Positions 18,326 to 26,935 are shown, counted from the first letter of the stretch. The stretch is 64,000 bases of DNA from an uncultured Spartobacteria bacterium (GCA_903901425.1 CAIURC010000042.1:1-64000); one strand, 5' to 3'. Notes: generated from the sequence alone by a model not told the origin. Numbers and translations: made by a program.

Positions 18326-19143
18326 CGCCCCCCCTCCGGAGCAGACTCCTTGATCACAGTTTTGTTGGCACCGCGGACCTCCATTTTGCCCGCACGGTTG
18401 AGAACCATCACAGTCTCCTCCTCCAAAGCGATGCACATGTTCACCCCTGTCTGCACCCACGGCATGCCGGTCAGCGTAATGTTGCCCGTCTCCGCGTCGT
18501 ACACCGCTTTGCGGCCTTCCCCCGTGTTCTTGGTAACTTTCCCATCTGCCTCCTTCTTCTCCTGAATAATCCGGACCCGATTACTCCCGATGGCCTCAGC
18601 CACCGCCTGTTTCAAACCGCCGCCAGACTCCTTCCCCCTGCGCCCCTCGCCTTTGTCGCCCACAGCCTTTGCAGAATCGGCCGCCGGTTTTTCACTGTCG
18701 GATTCCTTCCCCTTTAAAAAAGCCGTCAACTTGTCGCAAGCCACCCTGAACTCCGGGTCATTCACCACCACCTTGCCCTTGAAAACAGCCAGATGCTCCT
18801 TGTTGTCGAAGCTCACCGCCTCGGAGGTGATCTCAGTGGACCCTTTATGCCGCTTTGAATCGGAATCGCGCACCCCGGGTCGCCCCGGGGAATCTGCGGG
18901 AACCCCTGCGGGACTGGATTCCGGCTTGGAATCGCCACCGGCTCCCGGTTTTGGGCCGGTTGATTTGCCAGGAGCGCCTCCGGGCGAAACAGACTCCAGA
19001 GTCCGGAGGAGGTCCGCCTCGGTGATCGGCTTGCTCAGAGGATCCTGCGCCTCAAGTTGAAACACGCAAAGGCCGGCTGCCAACCAGACCACCACCCGTT
19101 TAGGGACTCGGTTTTCGGGAAGGTTCATTGGGCTTGTCTTCAT
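18322..19143 (-). CDS. lptA: LptA/OstA-like periplasmic LPS-transport protein
   Basis: 273 residues. The signal peptide is at about residues 15-33 (VVVWLAAGLCVFQLEAQ). The OstA/LptA-N beta-jellyroll pattern starts at TEITSEAVSFDNKEHLAVFKG ('...F.G.V.v.dp.....C..L'). It is interrupted by a low-complexity charged insert (about 145-175), then continues with 'RKAVYDAETGNITLTGMP'. The segment before the domain (45-95) is Gly/Pro/Lys-rich and likely disordered. LptA bridges inner and outer membranes in LPS export. Its 5' end overlaps lptC by 44 bases (29 if the internal ATG at 19128 is used). Context with lptC, lptB and kdsA makes the role secure, though sequence alone is divergent. Confidence 0.82.
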   Translation of the reverse strand: MKTSPMNLPENRVPKRVVVWLAAGLCVFQLEAQDPLSKPITEADLLRTLESVSPGGAPGKSTGPKPGAGGDSKPESSPAGVPADSPGRPGVRDSDSKRHKGSTEITSEAVSFDNKEHLAVFKGKVVVNDPEFRVACDKLTAFLKGKESDSEKPAADSAKAVGDKGEGRRGKESGGGLKQAVAEAIGSNRVRIIQEKKEADGKVTKNTGEGRKAVYDAETGNITLTGMPWVQTGVNMCIALEEETVMVLNRAGKMEVRGANKTVIKESAPEGGR

Positions 19144-19876
19144 TCGGTTGGTTGTAAATCAGCATCCGGACCTCGCCGACCACGTCCCCCTTGCGGGTCC
19201 GCGTGTCAAATTCCAGGGCGCGCCCGGTCAATTCAAAATCCTGTCGTTTCACAGTGACCCCCTCCTGGCCACGCAAAACCCGCGTGTTCAGGTCCAACGT
19301 GGAACTGGGCAGATCGATGATCATCTCGCTTTCCTCATTCTGCCCAAAGGTTTCCACCCGCATCTCCTTCATCTTCACCTGATCGTCGTCCAGCAATTCC
19401 GCCACCCCAATGGCAAAAGTCATTTGCCGCCGCCCCTTCTCATCAAAATACGGGATGTTCAACCCCTTGGAGTCATGCCCCTTCACCAAAGGCAAAGACA
19501 TCCGCCCCCCTCCTTTTTGCGCACCCTCCTTATTTTTCCCATCCCCCCCTTTTTCCGGGGCGCGCTCCGCTTTTCCCCCGGCCTCCCCCTCTGACGATTT
19601 CCCCTTTTTCCCGGATTTCTCCCCGGTTTTCTCGCGCTTTTTCTTCTCCCCGGCCCCCTCCTTGGAACCCTCCGCGGCGTCCCCGCGATTTTTGGGGGTG
19701 GAATTGTCCCCGCTCTTGGCCGGCTTGCCAGGTGCACCGGGATCTCCGGGCCCGACTTCTGCAGAACCGGGCTGGTTCAGAACACACAGCGTCACTGCCG
19801 CAATCCACGCCGCCGCCCCCAATGACCATGCCCGCCCGGATGCAGGGCTCAGAAATCTTTTAGCGGACAAGTTCAT
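19100..19876 (-). CDS. lptC: LptC-like LPS-transport protein with lysine-rich linker
   Basis: 258 residues from ATG 19876. N-terminal hydrophobic segment (about 17-37). Residues ~45-105 form a long Lys/Glu/Gly-rich stretch (e.g. GEKKKREKTGEKSGKKGK). Then comes a beta-jellyroll region of LptC type (LNIPYFDEKGRRQMTFAIG, SSTLDLNTRVLRGQEGVTV, FDTRTRKGDVVGEVRM). LptC is the bitopic periplasmic partner that receives LPS from LptBFG and hands it to LptA. It overlaps the kdsA 3' end by 17 bases and lptA by 44. The assignment rests on weak sequence similarity plus strong context. Confidence 0.75.
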   Translation of the reverse strand: MNLSAKRFLSPASGRAWSLGAAAWIAAVTLCVLNQPGSAEVGPGDPGAPGKPAKSGDNSTPKNRGDAAEGSKEGAGEKKKREKTGEKSGKKGKSSEGEAGGKAERAPEKGGDGKNKEGAQKGGGRMSLPLVKGHDSKGLNIPYFDEKGRRQMTFAIGVAELLDDDQVKMKEMRVETFGQNEESEMIIDLPSSTLDLNTRVLRGQEGVTVKRQDFELTGRALEFDTRTRKGDVVGEVRMLIYNQPNEDKPNEPSRKPSP

Positions 19877-20690
19877 GGATCGCCGACAGTTGCTCCAAGA
19901 CGTCCTTGAGTTCAGACAACGCAATCTGGTTGGGCCCGTCTGAAAGCGCTTCGGAAGGGTTCTCGTGGGTCTCAATAAAAACCCCGTCGCATCCGGCCGC
20001 CACCGCCGCTCGCGCCAGAACCGGCGCCAGAACACCGTCTCCGCCCGTCCGGTCCCCCGCTCCACCGGGGCGCTGCACGGAATGAGTCGCATCAAACACC
20101 ACCCGGTGACCCGCCTCCCGGATCCAGTACAGGGAGCGCATGTCAGCCACCAGATTCTGGTAACCGAAACTCACCCCGCGTTCCGTGAAAAAATACCGTT
20201 CGTTCCCGGCAGCCCGAATCTTCGCGGCGATATTTCCGACGTCCCAGGGCGACAGGAACTGACCTTTCTTCACATTCACCACCCGGCCCGTCTTTGCGGC
20301 TGCCTCAATCAAATCGGTCTGCCGGCAGAGGAATGCAGGGATCTGCAACACATCCACCCACTGGGCGGCGATGGACGCCTGTTCGGGCAGGTGGATGTCG
20401 GTGGTCACAGGAACCCCAAAAGCTTTCCCGACCTCCCCGAGCAACTTGCACCCACTCTCCGCGTCCCGCCCACGGAAGGATTTGCCCGAGGTCCGGTTGG
20501 CCTTGTCAAATGACGCTTTGAAAACCCAGTGCACCCGCAATTCCCGGCAAATCCCGGCCAACTGCTCTGCCATGCGCCACACGAATGCGTCCGACTCCAT
20601 CACGCAGGGACCCAGAATGAAAAGCGGTTTGCCTCCCCCAAGCACGGCAGATCCAATTTCCAGGGGAGGAAGTTCAGGCACTCGGGACAT
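19860..20690 (-). CDS. kdsA: 3-deoxy-8-phosphooctulonate (KDO-8-P) synthase
   Basis: 276 residues. FILGPCVMES, FKASFDKANRTS, PVTTDIHLPEQ, LQIPAFLCRQTDLIEAAA, VNVKKGQFLSPWD and VFDATHSVQRPGG define KdsA clearly. It condenses PEP and arabinose-5-P, committing carbon to the LPS inner core. The Cys of GPC (where the E. coli enzyme has Asn) is the metal ligand in the Aquifex-type enzymes, so a metal-dependent class is predicted. It heads the kdsA-lptC-lptA-lptB run. 122 bp of non-coding DNA precede it. Confidence 0.96.
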   Translation of the reverse strand: MSRVPELPPLEIGSAVLGGGKPLFILGPCVMESDAFVWRMAEQLAGICRELRVHWVFKASFDKANRTSGKSFRGRDAESGCKLLGEVGKAFGVPVTTDIHLPEQASIAAQWVDVLQIPAFLCRQTDLIEAAAKTGRVVNVKKGQFLSPWDVGNIAAKIRAAGNERYFFTERGVSFGYQNLVADMRSLYWIREAGHRVVFDATHSVQRPGGAGDRTGGDGVLAPVLARAAVAAGCDGVFIETHENPSEALSDGPNQIALSELKDVLEQLSAIHELVR

Positions 20691-20812
20691 CGGATCAGGT
20701 GGGGATTAAACGTGGATTCAGGAAACTGCCATGGGGGGCCTGACGGAGCGCAAAACACCCTGCTCAGACTTCCCGGCAGCCCCTGCTGTCTAACGGGTTC
20801 ATCAGGGAAACT

Positions 20813-21112
20813 CTAGGAAAACCCAGCCGCTTTTTTTGACTCCTCCGCATACCCCGCACGGATCCCGGCAAGCACTCTCTCCAAAACTTGGGCCTCACCC
20901 GGAGCCAAGTTCCCGGACGTCTTCACCCGGATCATTTCCAACTGCTCCAAAAACACCCGCGCCAGCGCCAGATTGCGCGGCGGCACCCCGGGCGGCGGAT
21001 TCGGATGCCGCCCCAGAGCCAGAAGGGCCTGCTGTTGCTGCATCATCACGAACCGAATGAATACCTCTCCGGTTTCTGCCGACTCAATGTCCGTCTTCTG
21101 GTGCTCCGCCAT
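20813..21112 (-). CDS. DUF1844 family protein
   Basis: 99 residues from ATG 21112 (MAEHQKTD). The pattern FIRFVMMQQQQALLALG, then LALARVFLEQLEMIRVKTSGNL and a helical tail GEAQVLERVLAGIRAGYAEE, is the DUF1844 signature. These are small alpha-helical proteins of unknown function, widespread in Verrucomicrobiota, Planctomycetota and Acidobacteriota. A GTG at 21175 would add 21 residues, but these do not fit the family. It is divergent from the DUF3500 gene, with a 124-bp shared upstream region, and may be co-transcribed with kdsA. Confidence 0.8.
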   Translation of the reverse strand: MAEHQKTDIESAETGEVFIRFVMMQQQQALLALGRHPNPPPGVPPRNLALARVFLEQLEMIRVKTSGNLAPGEAQVLERVLAGIRAGYAEESKKAAGFS

Positions 21113-21236
21113 TCCATAAGAGCTAACCTGTTGGAAGATGCTGAAAAACAAAATCTTCGCCTCTGCAGACTTCACAAACCCGCGGACTCAACCTTAGATC
21201 CTCTCTGTTGCCCTTCCACCCCCACCCTGTCCCCCA

Positions 21237-22271
21237 ATGAAACCTCTCTTCTCCTTTGCAGTGCCGGCGTTGGTCTGCCTCTCCACGCTCACCGCACCCG
21301 TCCTCCGCGCACACGAAGCCTCCCTCGAAATGGCAGGCGCCGCTCAGAACTGGTTGTCCGCACTTTCCCCCGAACAGAAGACCAAGGCATCTTTTGAATT
21401 CGCAGACGCAGAACGTGCCAATTGGCACTTCATCCCCCGGGCGCGAAAAGGATTGCCCATCAAGGAGATGACTCAGGAACAGCGCCTCCTTGCACATGCT
21501 CTGCTCTCCACGGGCCTCAGCCACCAAGGATACGCCAAATCCGTCTCCATCATGAGCTTGGAGGCCATCCTCGCAGAACTCGAAAAAACCCGCGTCAACG
21601 GCCCCGTTCGTGACCCGGAGCTCTACTTCTTTTCCATTTTCGGCCAACCCTCCCAGGAAAAACCCTGGGGCTTCCGGGTCGAAGGCCATCATCTGTCCCT
21701 CAATTTCACGGTCCCCCCAAAGGCGTCCCCGGCCCTCACCCCGTCCTTTTTTGGGACCAACCCGGGCGAAGTCCGGCAGGGCCCCCGTTCGGGCACACGG
21801 ATCCTGAGTACCGAGGAAGATCTGGGCCGATCTCTGGTCAAATCCCTGACCCCGGACCAGATCAAAAAAGCCGTTCAACCAGGGGACGCCCCGAAAGAAA
21901 TCCTGAATGATCCCGCCCGGACGGACCCCACCAAGCCAGAAGGTCTCCCGAGATCAGAGATGAACCCGGCCCAGACCGAACTCCTTGCGCGTCTGGTCCG
22001 CGAATATCTCAACCGGCACCGGCCCGATATCGCTGCGGAGGAATGGGCGAAATTGGAAAAGGACGGCTTGGACAAACTCCATTTTCTTTGGGCAGGCGGC
22101 CTCGAAAAGGGGCAACCGCACTATTACCGGATCCAAGGGACCTCATTTGTCGTCGAGTACGACAACACCCAGAATGACGCCAACCATGTCCACGCGGTTT
22201 GGCGCGATTTTTCCCACGATTTCGGACGCGACGTGCTCAAAGCCCACTACGAACAGGCTCACGGCAAGTAG
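21237..22271 (+). CDS. Secreted DUF3500 family protein
   Basis: 344 residues with a signal peptide (1-25, ending LRA). The body has the features of DUF3500: 'LSPEQKTKASFEFADAERANWHFIPR', 'KEMTQEQRLLAHALLSTGLS', 'YFFSIFGQPSQEKPWGFRVEGHHLSLNFT' and the C-terminal 'HYYRIQGTSFVVEYDNTQND' and 'NHVHAVWRDFSHDFG'. The family is common in Verrucomicrobiota, Planctomycetota and Bacteroidota, is exported, and has no established activity. Conserved His/Asp at the end could bind a metal, but this is speculation. Confidence 0.85.
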   Translation: MKPLFSFAVPALVCLSTLTAPVLRAHEASLEMAGAAQNWLSALSPEQKTKASFEFADAERANWHFIPRARKGLPIKEMTQEQRLLAHALLSTGLSHQGYAKSVSIMSLEAILAELEKTRVNGPVRDPELYFFSIFGQPSQEKPWGFRVEGHHLSLNFTVPPKASPALTPSFFGTNPGEVRQGPRSGTRILSTEEDLGRSLVKSLTPDQIKKAVQPGDAPKEILNDPARTDPTKPEGLPRSEMNPAQTELLARLVREYLNRHRPDIAAEEWAKLEKDGLDKLHFLWAGGLEKGQPHYYRIQGTSFVVEYDNTQNDANHVHAVWRDFSHDFGRDVLKAHYEQAHGK

Positions 22272-22346
22272 TCCCAAGGTTCGCCCTTCTGGCTCCAAGC
22301 CCGTTTTGAGACGCCCGCAGCCGCTCCCAAGCGAGGCTTGAGAAAG

Positions 22347-22372
22347 AGGGCGGCCCGGATTCACCCCGCCCT
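22347..22372. terminator. Inverted repeat between converging genes
   Basis: AGGGCGG (22347-22353) and CCGCCCT (22366-22372) form a 7-bp GC stem with a 12-base loop in the 131-bp gap between the converging DUF3500 and DUF6572 genes. No U tract follows on either strand, so it may act only weakly or bidirectionally. Confidence 0.35.
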
Positions 22373-22402
22373 GCGGCCTCTCTGGATCGAAACTTTCGAG
22401 GC

Positions 22403-22909
22403 TTAGGGACCGCAGCCGCAACCGGACCCGCAACCGCCATCCAACCTCCAAGCCGGACCCTCGATCTCGGGCAGACCTCCAATCCGGACTTCCAACCGGA
22501 TTCCTTGATAGGAAATTTGCCGGTTGATCAATCCAAGCAGGTGACGGGTCCGTGGATCCGGTTCTGAGCCGCACTCCAACACCAGCTTCAGGGGACGCCC
22601 ATCCAAGCCCGGGTAGGCCTCGGCCATTTCGCCATCCAAGGCAAAAGAAAGGTAGGCGTTGAACTTTTCCTGGAGTTGGAAGAGTTGGAGGTCATCGCCG
22701 CTCCACGGGCGCCGTTCCACCATTCCCAAAACCACCTGACCTGACGCTGCATCAAACTCGATCCGATCAATTACACCGGTATTTTCCACCCCAGCAGCCC
22801 CCGCGGGCGCAGGAGCGCATTCCTCGGCGCCGCACCCGCCTCCGGAACAGTCTGCGGATGCTTCCTGTGATTCTGCCTGCGTTTCCCCGTCTTGAATCCT
22901 GTCGCTCAT
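22403..22909 (-). CDS. DUF6572-like protein with cysteine-rich ends
   Basis: 168 residues from ATG 22909 (MSDRIQDG). The central part, about 40-150 (GVIDRIEFDAASGQVVLGMV, RPWSGDDLQLFQLQEKFNAY, LSFALDGEMAEAYPGLDGRP), resembles DUF6572, a family with no known function. Unusually, it is flanked by cysteine-rich segments: CSGGGCGAEEC before and GGCGSGCGCGP at the very C-terminus, seven cysteines in all, suggesting metal binding or disulfides. It is divergent from the quinone-oxidoreductase gene (41-bp gap). The frame extends upstream to 23026, but that part overlaps the neighbour's start and is not used. Confidence 0.72.
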   Translation of the reverse strand: MSDRIQDGETQAESQEASADCSGGGCGAEECAPAPAGAAGVENTGVIDRIEFDAASGQVVLGMVERRPWSGDDLQLFQLQEKFNAYLSFALDGEMAEAYPGLDGRPLKLVLECGSEPDPRTRHLLGLINRQISYQGIRLEVRIGGLPEIEGPAWRLDGGCGSGCGCGP

Positions 22910-22950
22910 CCTGCGAACCCTATCCGGCCCCTGATCCCACACGCAATCCC

Positions 22951-23922
22951 ATGAATGCCATCCGCGTCTCCGCCTTCGGCCCACCCGACTCACTCCGCCT
23001 GTCCGAGGTCCAAGCTCCGGATCCAAAACCGGGGGAAGTTCTGGTCCGGGTGGCTGCCGCCGGAGTGAATCCGGTGGATACCTACATCCGGGCCGGTGCT
23101 TACGGCAAACTCCCCGAGTTGCCCTACACCCCAGGCCTGGATGGCTCCGGCACCGTCGAGTCTCTGGGAAGTCCGTGCCCGGATCTTGCCCTGGGCCAGC
23201 GCGTCTACCTCAGCGGAAGCCTGACCGGCACCTACGCCCAGTTCGCCCTCTGCACATTTTCCCAGGTCCATCCCCTGCCCGACGCCCTCTCCTTTACCCA
23301 AGGAGCCGCACTCGGCATCCCCTACGCCACTGCAGATTATGCCCTGCGGATCCGGGCAGCCGCGCAACCGGGCGAAACCCTTCTCATCCATGGCGGCACC
23401 GGGGCCGTGGGCACCGCTCTGGTTCAGATTGCCCAAAACCTCGGGCTCCGGGTTGTTGCAACAGGTGGCACCGCGGAGGGGTGCGCTCTCCTGCGCAGCA
23501 TGGGCGTGGATGCCGTATTCAACCATTCCGATTCGGGCTACGAGTCTGACCTGTTTGCTGCGACGGACGGAAAAGGGTTCCAAGTGATCGTCGAGATGCT
23601 GGCAAACCTGAACCTGCCCCGCGATCTCCAACTCCTGGCTCCCGGCGGCCGCGTGGTGATTGTGGGCAGCCGCGGCCCCGTGGAAATCAACCCCCGCGAC
23701 CTGATGGCGCGCAATGCCGATGTCCGAGGCGTGATGCTTTTTGGCGTTTCACCGGGCGAACTCCGGGAAGTCCATGCCCGGTTGCACCGTGGAGCCTCTG
23801 ACGGCTGGCTCAGGCCAAGGATTGCCGCTGAAATGCCGCTTGCCCAAGCCTCTGAAGCCCACCGGCGGATCCTCGAGCGCGGCCTGAACGGCAAACTCGT
23901 CCTGCTCCCCTGGGAGATTTAA
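22951..23922 (+). CDS. qor: NADPH:quinone oxidoreductase (zinc-free MDR family)
   Basis: 323 residues from ATG 22951. The GroES-like N-terminal domain has VRVAAAGVNPVDTYIRAGAY and PYTPGLDGSGTVESLG. The Rossmann domain has HGGTGAVGTALVQIAQNLG (GxGxxG-type AXXGXXG variant) and 'VVIVGSRGPVEINPRDLMAR'. There are no zinc-ligand cysteines, as in zeta-crystallin/QOR enzymes. It reduces quinones or other enones with NADPH in the cytosol. The 3' end overlaps the converging gntP gene by four bases. Confidence 0.88.
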   Translation: MNAIRVSAFGPPDSLRLSEVQAPDPKPGEVLVRVAAAGVNPVDTYIRAGAYGKLPELPYTPGLDGSGTVESLGSPCPDLALGQRVYLSGSLTGTYAQFALCTFSQVHPLPDALSFTQGAALGIPYATADYALRIRAAAQPGETLLIHGGTGAVGTALVQIAQNLGLRVVATGGTAEGCALLRSMGVDAVFNHSDSGYESDLFAATDGKGFQVIVEMLANLNLPRDLQLLAPGGRVVIVGSRGPVEINPRDLMARNADVRGVMLFGVSPGELREVHARLHRGASDGWLRPRIAAEMPLAQASEAHRRILERGLNGKLVLLPWEI

Positions 23923-25274
23923 AAGAGGAGCGCCACCCGGTCTGCAACGAGGATGATCCCGATTGCCACCACGGCAATCCCGGTCTCCACCACCGTCCAG
24001 GTCCGAAGGGTCTGACCCACGTCCATCCCCAAATATTCCTTCACGAACCAAAACCCCGAGTCGTTCACATGCGACAAAATCAGGGACCCGGCGCCCATGG
24101 CGAGCACGAGCAACTCCCGATTGACCCCTGGATTGGCCTGAACCACCGGCACCATCAGACCCGCGGTCATTGTGATGGCCACCGTGGCTGATCCCACCGC
24201 GATCCGCAGGACACCCGCCATCAGCCAGCCCAGGAGCAACGGCGAAATCCCGGCCCCGCCCAACTGGGAAATTGCCGACCCCACGCCCGACTCGGCCAGA
24301 ACCTTGCTAAATCCCCCCCCGGCACCGATCACCAACAGGATATTGGCGGCAGGCGCAACGCATTGGTCGGTGAATTTGAGGATCTGCCCTCCGTTCAAGC
24401 CGCACCGGGTTCCAAAGCTCCAGAACGAAAACAACACTGCCACAAGAAGCGCGACCACCGGCGAACCCACCAGATCCGCCCACTGACGCACTCCGTGACC
24501 GGCCGGCAGCGTCAGGTCAGCCACCGTTGCCACCAACATCAACAGGACCGGCAGGAGCATCGTGAAAATGCAAATCCCAAATCCCGGCCTCCGTTTTGCC
24601 GCAGGTTCGGCAATCGCCTCCGCACCCAGTCCTCCCATCTGCAGCGGCACGCGGGGCGACACCCAGCGCGCCAGCAAAGGCCCGGTAATCAGCGCCGTGG
24701 GCGCCCCCACCAACACGGACCACAGGATCGTTTTCCCCGTGTCAGCCCCAATCTTTCCAATGGCCACCATCGGGCCCGGATGCGGTGGAATCAGGCCGTG
24801 CGCGGTGGAAAGCCCGGCAGCCATCGGCAGCGCCAACCTGAGGATCGGCGTTCCAGTCTGCCGGGCCAGCATGAATGCCACCGGCCCCAGCAAAACCACG
24901 CCCACCCCAAAGAAAACCGAAATCCCCACCAGAAAACTCACCAGCATGACCGCGTAATCCAAACGTTCACGCCCGAGGAGCCCCACCATCCGGTTGGCAA
25001 TCACCTCCGCAGCCCCAGATTCAGCCAGCATTTTCCCCAGAATCGTCCCCAGCGCGACAATCATCGCCAGAAACCCCAGCGTGTTCCCCACCCCCTCCTG
25101 AAAACTCGCCACCACCCGGCTCATCTCCATCCTCGAAGCCACCCCCACAAACAGCGACGCGCACACCAGCGCCACGAATGCATTGCATTTGAACCGCGCA
25201 ATCAACAGCACCAAACCCACAATCGATCCAAGCGCAATCAACAACAGTTCGTTCGGGGTAAAAACGGCGGCCAT
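23919..25274 (-). CDS. Gluconate/organic acid permease, GntP family
   Basis: 451 residues, about 12 hydrophobic segments. The GntP signature elements are LGTILGKMLAESGAAE, 'VGISVFFGVGVVLLGP' and AAGLSTAHGLIPPHPGP, with LILSHVNDSGFWFVKEYLG near the C-terminus. These H+-symporters import gluconate, glycerate, fructuronate or related sugar acids. No catabolic gene sits beside it, although the sugar dehydrogenase and isomerase pair a few kb away could supply or use sugar acids. Substrate not determinable. Confidence 0.9.
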   Translation of the reverse strand: MAAVFTPNELLLIALGSIVGLVLLIARFKCNAFVALVCASLFVGVASRMEMSRVVASFQEGVGNTLGFLAMIVALGTILGKMLAESGAAEVIANRMVGLLGRERLDYAVMLVSFLVGISVFFGVGVVLLGPVAFMLARQTGTPILRLALPMAAGLSTAHGLIPPHPGPMVAIGKIGADTGKTILWSVLVGAPTALITGPLLARWVSPRVPLQMGGLGAEAIAEPAAKRRPGFGICIFTMLLPVLLMLVATVADLTLPAGHGVRQWADLVGSPVVALLVAVLFSFWSFGTRCGLNGGQILKFTDQCVAPAANILLVIGAGGGFSKVLAESGVGSAISQLGGAGISPLLLGWLMAGVLRIAVGSATVAITMTAGLMVPVVQANPGVNRELLVLAMGAGSLILSHVNDSGFWFVKEYLGMDVGQTLRTWTVVETGIAVVAIGIILVADRVALLF

Positions 25275-25365
25275 GGCGGTCTGAAGTGTGAATAGGGGGA
25301 CAATTCAAAAACCGGACCACGGCCCGGCTCCCGATACCCTTCGCTGTTCAAATCGACTCTGTCGA

Positions 25366-25683
25366 TCAAACACCGCCCCGCAACCGCGTCCGCCCCCCGC
25401 GCCGCGCCCGCATCCCGTCAAACACCCCGTCCAGTCCGTCCACTTTCATCTGGTAAACCACCCGCATCAAATGCCCCAGCCTGCCCTTGGGAAACCCGCC
25501 GCGCTCCGCGAACCAGCCCAGATATTCCGCAGGCAAATCAAACAGCGGCACGCCCTCCGGCGGAAAATTCTCAGGCCCAAACTTGCCGAACGGCATCCTG
25601 CCGCGCTCGATCTCCTTCAGCTCTGCCGCCATCCTCGAGAGCATCTCCGAAGGATCCCCGCCCCCCTGGTCTTGGGCGGCCAC
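25366..25683 (-). CDS. DUF3820 family protein
   Basis: 105 residues if GTG 25683 is used, two bases after the preceding stop; an ATG at 25644 is the alternative. The core MPFGKFGPENFPPEGVPLFD, then LPAEYLGWFAERGGFPKGRLG and HLMRVVYQMKVDGLD, is the DUF3820 pattern (MPFGK...LPxxYLxWF...FPKGxLG). The family is annotated in places as a quorum-sensing-regulated virulence factor, but its activity is unknown. Arg/Gly-rich C-terminus (RARRGGRTRLRGG) may bind nucleic acid. It follows the beta-propeller gene and is probably co-transcribed. Confidence 0.75.
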   Translation of the reverse strand: MAAQDQGGGDPSEMLSRMAAELKEIERGRMPFGKFGPENFPPEGVPLFDLPAEYLGWFAERGGFPKGRLGHLMRVVYQMKVDGLDGVFDGMRARRGGRTRLRGGV

Positions 25684-25684
25684 T

Positions 25685-26935
25685 TCAGTGCACCCGGTAA
25701 AGTGCCGTCTTGGAACGGAGCACGAGGCTCCCTCCCACCACCGCCGGGCTCGCCATGAATCCATCCCCCAGTTGGTTCCGCGCCACTTCCTTGAACGTGT
25801 CGCCCGGCTCGATCACCACCGTCTGACCGGTGCAGTCAAAAAAGTAAATCCGTCCATCACCGTAGATCGGGGAGGCGGCAAAATCCGAACCAATCCGCTC
25901 CTTCCATAGGATGTGGCCATCCGCCGCATCCAAACAGGAGGCAATCCCATTGCTGCTGACCATGTAAATCCGCCGGTTCACGATCAGGGGCGATGTCTGA
26001 TTCGGCGCACCCGCGTTCTGCTTCCAGATCACCCTGCCGTTCGCGTCCCCGGAGGCCCCTGTCATGTCGATCCCCCAAACCTCGGGCTTCATGAATCCCG
26101 TGGCCGTCACCAACAACGAACCCTCCACCACTGGCAGTGGCACATTTGAAAACCCGGGGTAATCCACGTACCACAACTCGCGGCCCGTCGCCGGGTCATA
26201 CGCGTACAGACGCTCTGCCGCCGTGCTGATGCTCACCGCCCCCTGGGGCGTCTTCACCAAAACCGGCGTCCCATAGGCTTTCCGCATGTCCTGGGGGCGG
26301 TTCGCCAGTTTCCCCACCGCCGACCGCTCCGTTTTCCAGCGCGTCTGACCCGTCTTTTTGTCCAAACCGACCTCGAACTGGGCATCCATCCCGTCGTAGG
26401 TGATCAAAATCAGGTCCCCAATCAGGGCCGGTGAGCCCCCGGCGCCATTCTGGAAATCCACCACCAAATCGCGGCGTTCCCAGAGCGTTTTCCCGTCCGC
26501 AGCTGCCAAACACGCCGTCCCCAGCGAACCGAAATGAACATACACCCGGTCCCCATCGAGCACAGGGGTGGGCGACGCAAACGAATTGCGCCGGTGCTTC
26601 ACGGGCGGAGTTGGATTGCGGAAAACCTCCCGGTCCAACACGAGTTTGCCGGACTCCAGATCCACGCACAACACCCGCAAACTGAGCCCCTCCTCGGTCG
26701 CCGTGGTCATCCACACCTTGCCGTCCCCAACAACCGGCGATGACCAACCTTCCCCGGGAAGTTCCGTTTTCCATTTTACCCCCTCGCCCTCCCCCCATTT
26801 CAGAGGCAACTTTCCCCCACCCGCGTACCCCATCGCTGTGGGCCCCCGGAACTGGTGCCATTCCGCCCCGTGTACACCGCGCTGCGGCAGCCAGAAACTC
26901 AGTGCAAGAGCGCTCAGAACAATCGAAATCTTCAT
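25685..26935 (-). CDS. Secreted PQQ-like beta-propeller protein
   Basis: 416 residues from ATG 26935. Signal peptide 1-23 (ending VHG|A). The start of the mature protein, WHQFRGPTAMGYAGGGKLPL, is typical of BamB/PQQ-repeat proteins of Planctomycetes and Verrucomicrobia. Repeated blades carry 'VVGDGKVWMTTAT', 'LDGDRVYVHFGSLGTACLAA', DGKTLWERRD, 'INxRIYMVSSNGIASCLDAADGHILW' and 'IYGDGRIYFFDCTGQTVVIEPG'. Residues for PQQ and metal binding as in quinoprotein dehydrogenases are not evident, so this is probably a structural or binding propeller rather than an enzyme. Confidence 0.85.
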   Translation of the reverse strand: MKISIVLSALALSFWLPQRGVHGAEWHQFRGPTAMGYAGGGKLPLKWGEGEGVKWKTELPGEGWSSPVVGDGKVWMTTATEEGLSLRVLCVDLESGKLVLDREVFRNPTPPVKHRRNSFASPTPVLDGDRVYVHFGSLGTACLAAADGKTLWERRDLVVDFQNGAGGSPALIGDLILITYDGMDAQFEVGLDKKTGQTRWKTERSAVGKLANRPQDMRKAYGTPVLVKTPQGAVSISTAAERLYAYDPATGRELWYVDYPGFSNVPLPVVEGSLLVTATGFMKPEVWGIDMTGASGDANGRVIWKQNAGAPNQTSPLIVNRRIYMVSSNGIASCLDAADGHILWKERIGSDFAASPIYGDGRIYFFDCTGQTVVIEPGDTFKEVARNQLGDGFMASPAVVGGSLVLRSKTALYRVH

